From Eucalyptus grandis (lineage: Eukaryota; Streptophyta; Magnoliopsida; Myrtales; Myrtaceae), in NCBI RefSeq assembly GCF_016545825.1, contig NC_052620.1:13640001-13704000 (forward strand): 64,000 nucleotides of DNA, read 5' to 3'. This document shows, piece by piece, positions 63,661 through 64,000 of the stretch; position 1 is the first letter of the stretch, and each line of letters opens with the position of its first letter. The notes below the pieces were generated by a model that saw only the letters and a list, made by a program, of their open reading frames with translations, was not told the origin of the DNA and did not search any database. The position numbers and the translations under genes are program-made.

Positions 63661-64000
63661 TTGATACATCATATAGAGAATGAAACTGGTATTTCTTTTG
63701 AAAATGATGATATCGAATTTTTATTCTCTGCTGATGAAGAACCATCCGAACAAACTCATTGTGTTATCCCTTGTTACCAAACTCTTAGTGAAACTGATTC
63801 GGATTTAGATTCTGAATATATTTTTCACATATCTCTCACATCTTCAGAACAAAGCCCTGACATATTTTCAAGCCAAATTCATTGTTCCCATTGTCCAGTG
63901 AAAATCTTCACTTCAAAGTTTGCCAAGCCAATCACTGTCATTGCTCTTATGGATACTGGAGCAAGTTGTTCAATTTTGAATACTAAAGTGCTATGAAGAA
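63661..64000 (+). pseudogene. Start of pararetroviral aspartic protease region, cut by window end
   Basis: Open from 63,661 with an acidic Ser/Glu-rich linker, then a hydrophobic strand leading to the active-site triplet in the motif LMDTGAS near 63,950-63,970. A stop (TGA) occurs at 63,994-63,996, just before the window ends. Confidence 0.75.

Larger units (their letters stand above)
59715..64000 (+). mobile_element. Endogenous plant pararetrovirus (Caulimoviridae), decayed, truncated by window end
   Basis: The order of parts is primer-binding site, movement-protein region, proline-rich linker region, coat-protein region with zinc knuckle, start of the aspartic protease; reverse transcriptase and RNase H would lie beyond 64,000. 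Movement protein first in one long coding region fits petuvirus/florendovirus-like members, which are widespread as genomic fossils in dicots; the genus call is tentative. Many in-frame stops and frame changes show that it is non-functional, and a DNA transposon interrupts it at 60,445-60,993. Confidence 0.85.

Noticed and set aside
1..64000. CRISPR arrays, operons, phage or bacterial defence loci
   Set aside because: Introns, plant families and transposons show eukaryotic nuclear DNA; tandem repeats present are microsatellites, transposon arrays and exon duplications without spacer structure.

Overview
The window is nuclear DNA of a flowering plant. Support comes from spliced genes with GT-AG introns, plant gene families (an ITN1/ACD6-type ankyrin-PGG protein, a clade-type PP2C, a NOC4 homologue), AT-rich intergenic DNA, plant transposon families with diagnostic target-site duplications, and an endogenous plant pararetrovirus. 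A woody eudicot, possibly Myrtales (Eucalyptus relatives), is my guess; it is an inference from overall look, not a proof.

Layout. 1-18.2 kb is repeat-dominated: a LINE fragment (1-0.54), a fold-back element carrying a nested tRNA-type SINE (0.53-1.27), a decayed copy of part of the 34.6 kb gene (1.45-2.4), a hAT-type non-autonomous element (4.36-5.37), several elements with AT-rich arms and GC-rich cores (9.8-10.7, 13.2-13.9, 14.6-15.2 kb), tandem repeats (11.7-13.2) and a MULE-type element (15.6-16.65). 18.2-25.0 kb (+) is an ankyrin-repeat/PGG membrane protein gene whose second exon has been tandemly triplicated. 25-31.5 kb holds relics: three broken pieces of the NOC4 gene and one piece of the zinc-transporter-like gene, all copied from the intact block to the right. 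34.6-55.05 kb is that block: a ZnT5/MTP12 N-terminal-half-like membrane protein (+, with apparent frame breaks), a protein phosphatase 2C (+), and NOC4 (-, 15 exons, frame intact), the last two convergent. 55.2-56.1 kb is another MULE-type element close to the NOC4 start. 59.7-64.0 kb (running off the end) is a decayed endogenous pararetrovirus (Caulimoviridae) with a recognisable Met-tRNA primer-binding site, movement-protein, coat-protein/zinc-knuckle and protease-start regions, interrupted by a DNA transposon that left a TAA duplication.

Function. The three block genes have unrelated jobs (Golgi/ER zinc handling, signalling dephosphorylation, 40S ribosome biogenesis); they are linked by position and by shared duplication history, not by an obvious pathway. 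The ankyrin-PGG gene belongs to a family linked to stress and defence signalling at membranes. I see no new multi-gene system; the most unusual features are the exon triplication with all-symmetric exons, the relic copies of the gene block, and the cleanly datable nested insertions. Exon boundaries were read by eye from splice signals, reading phase and family similarity.
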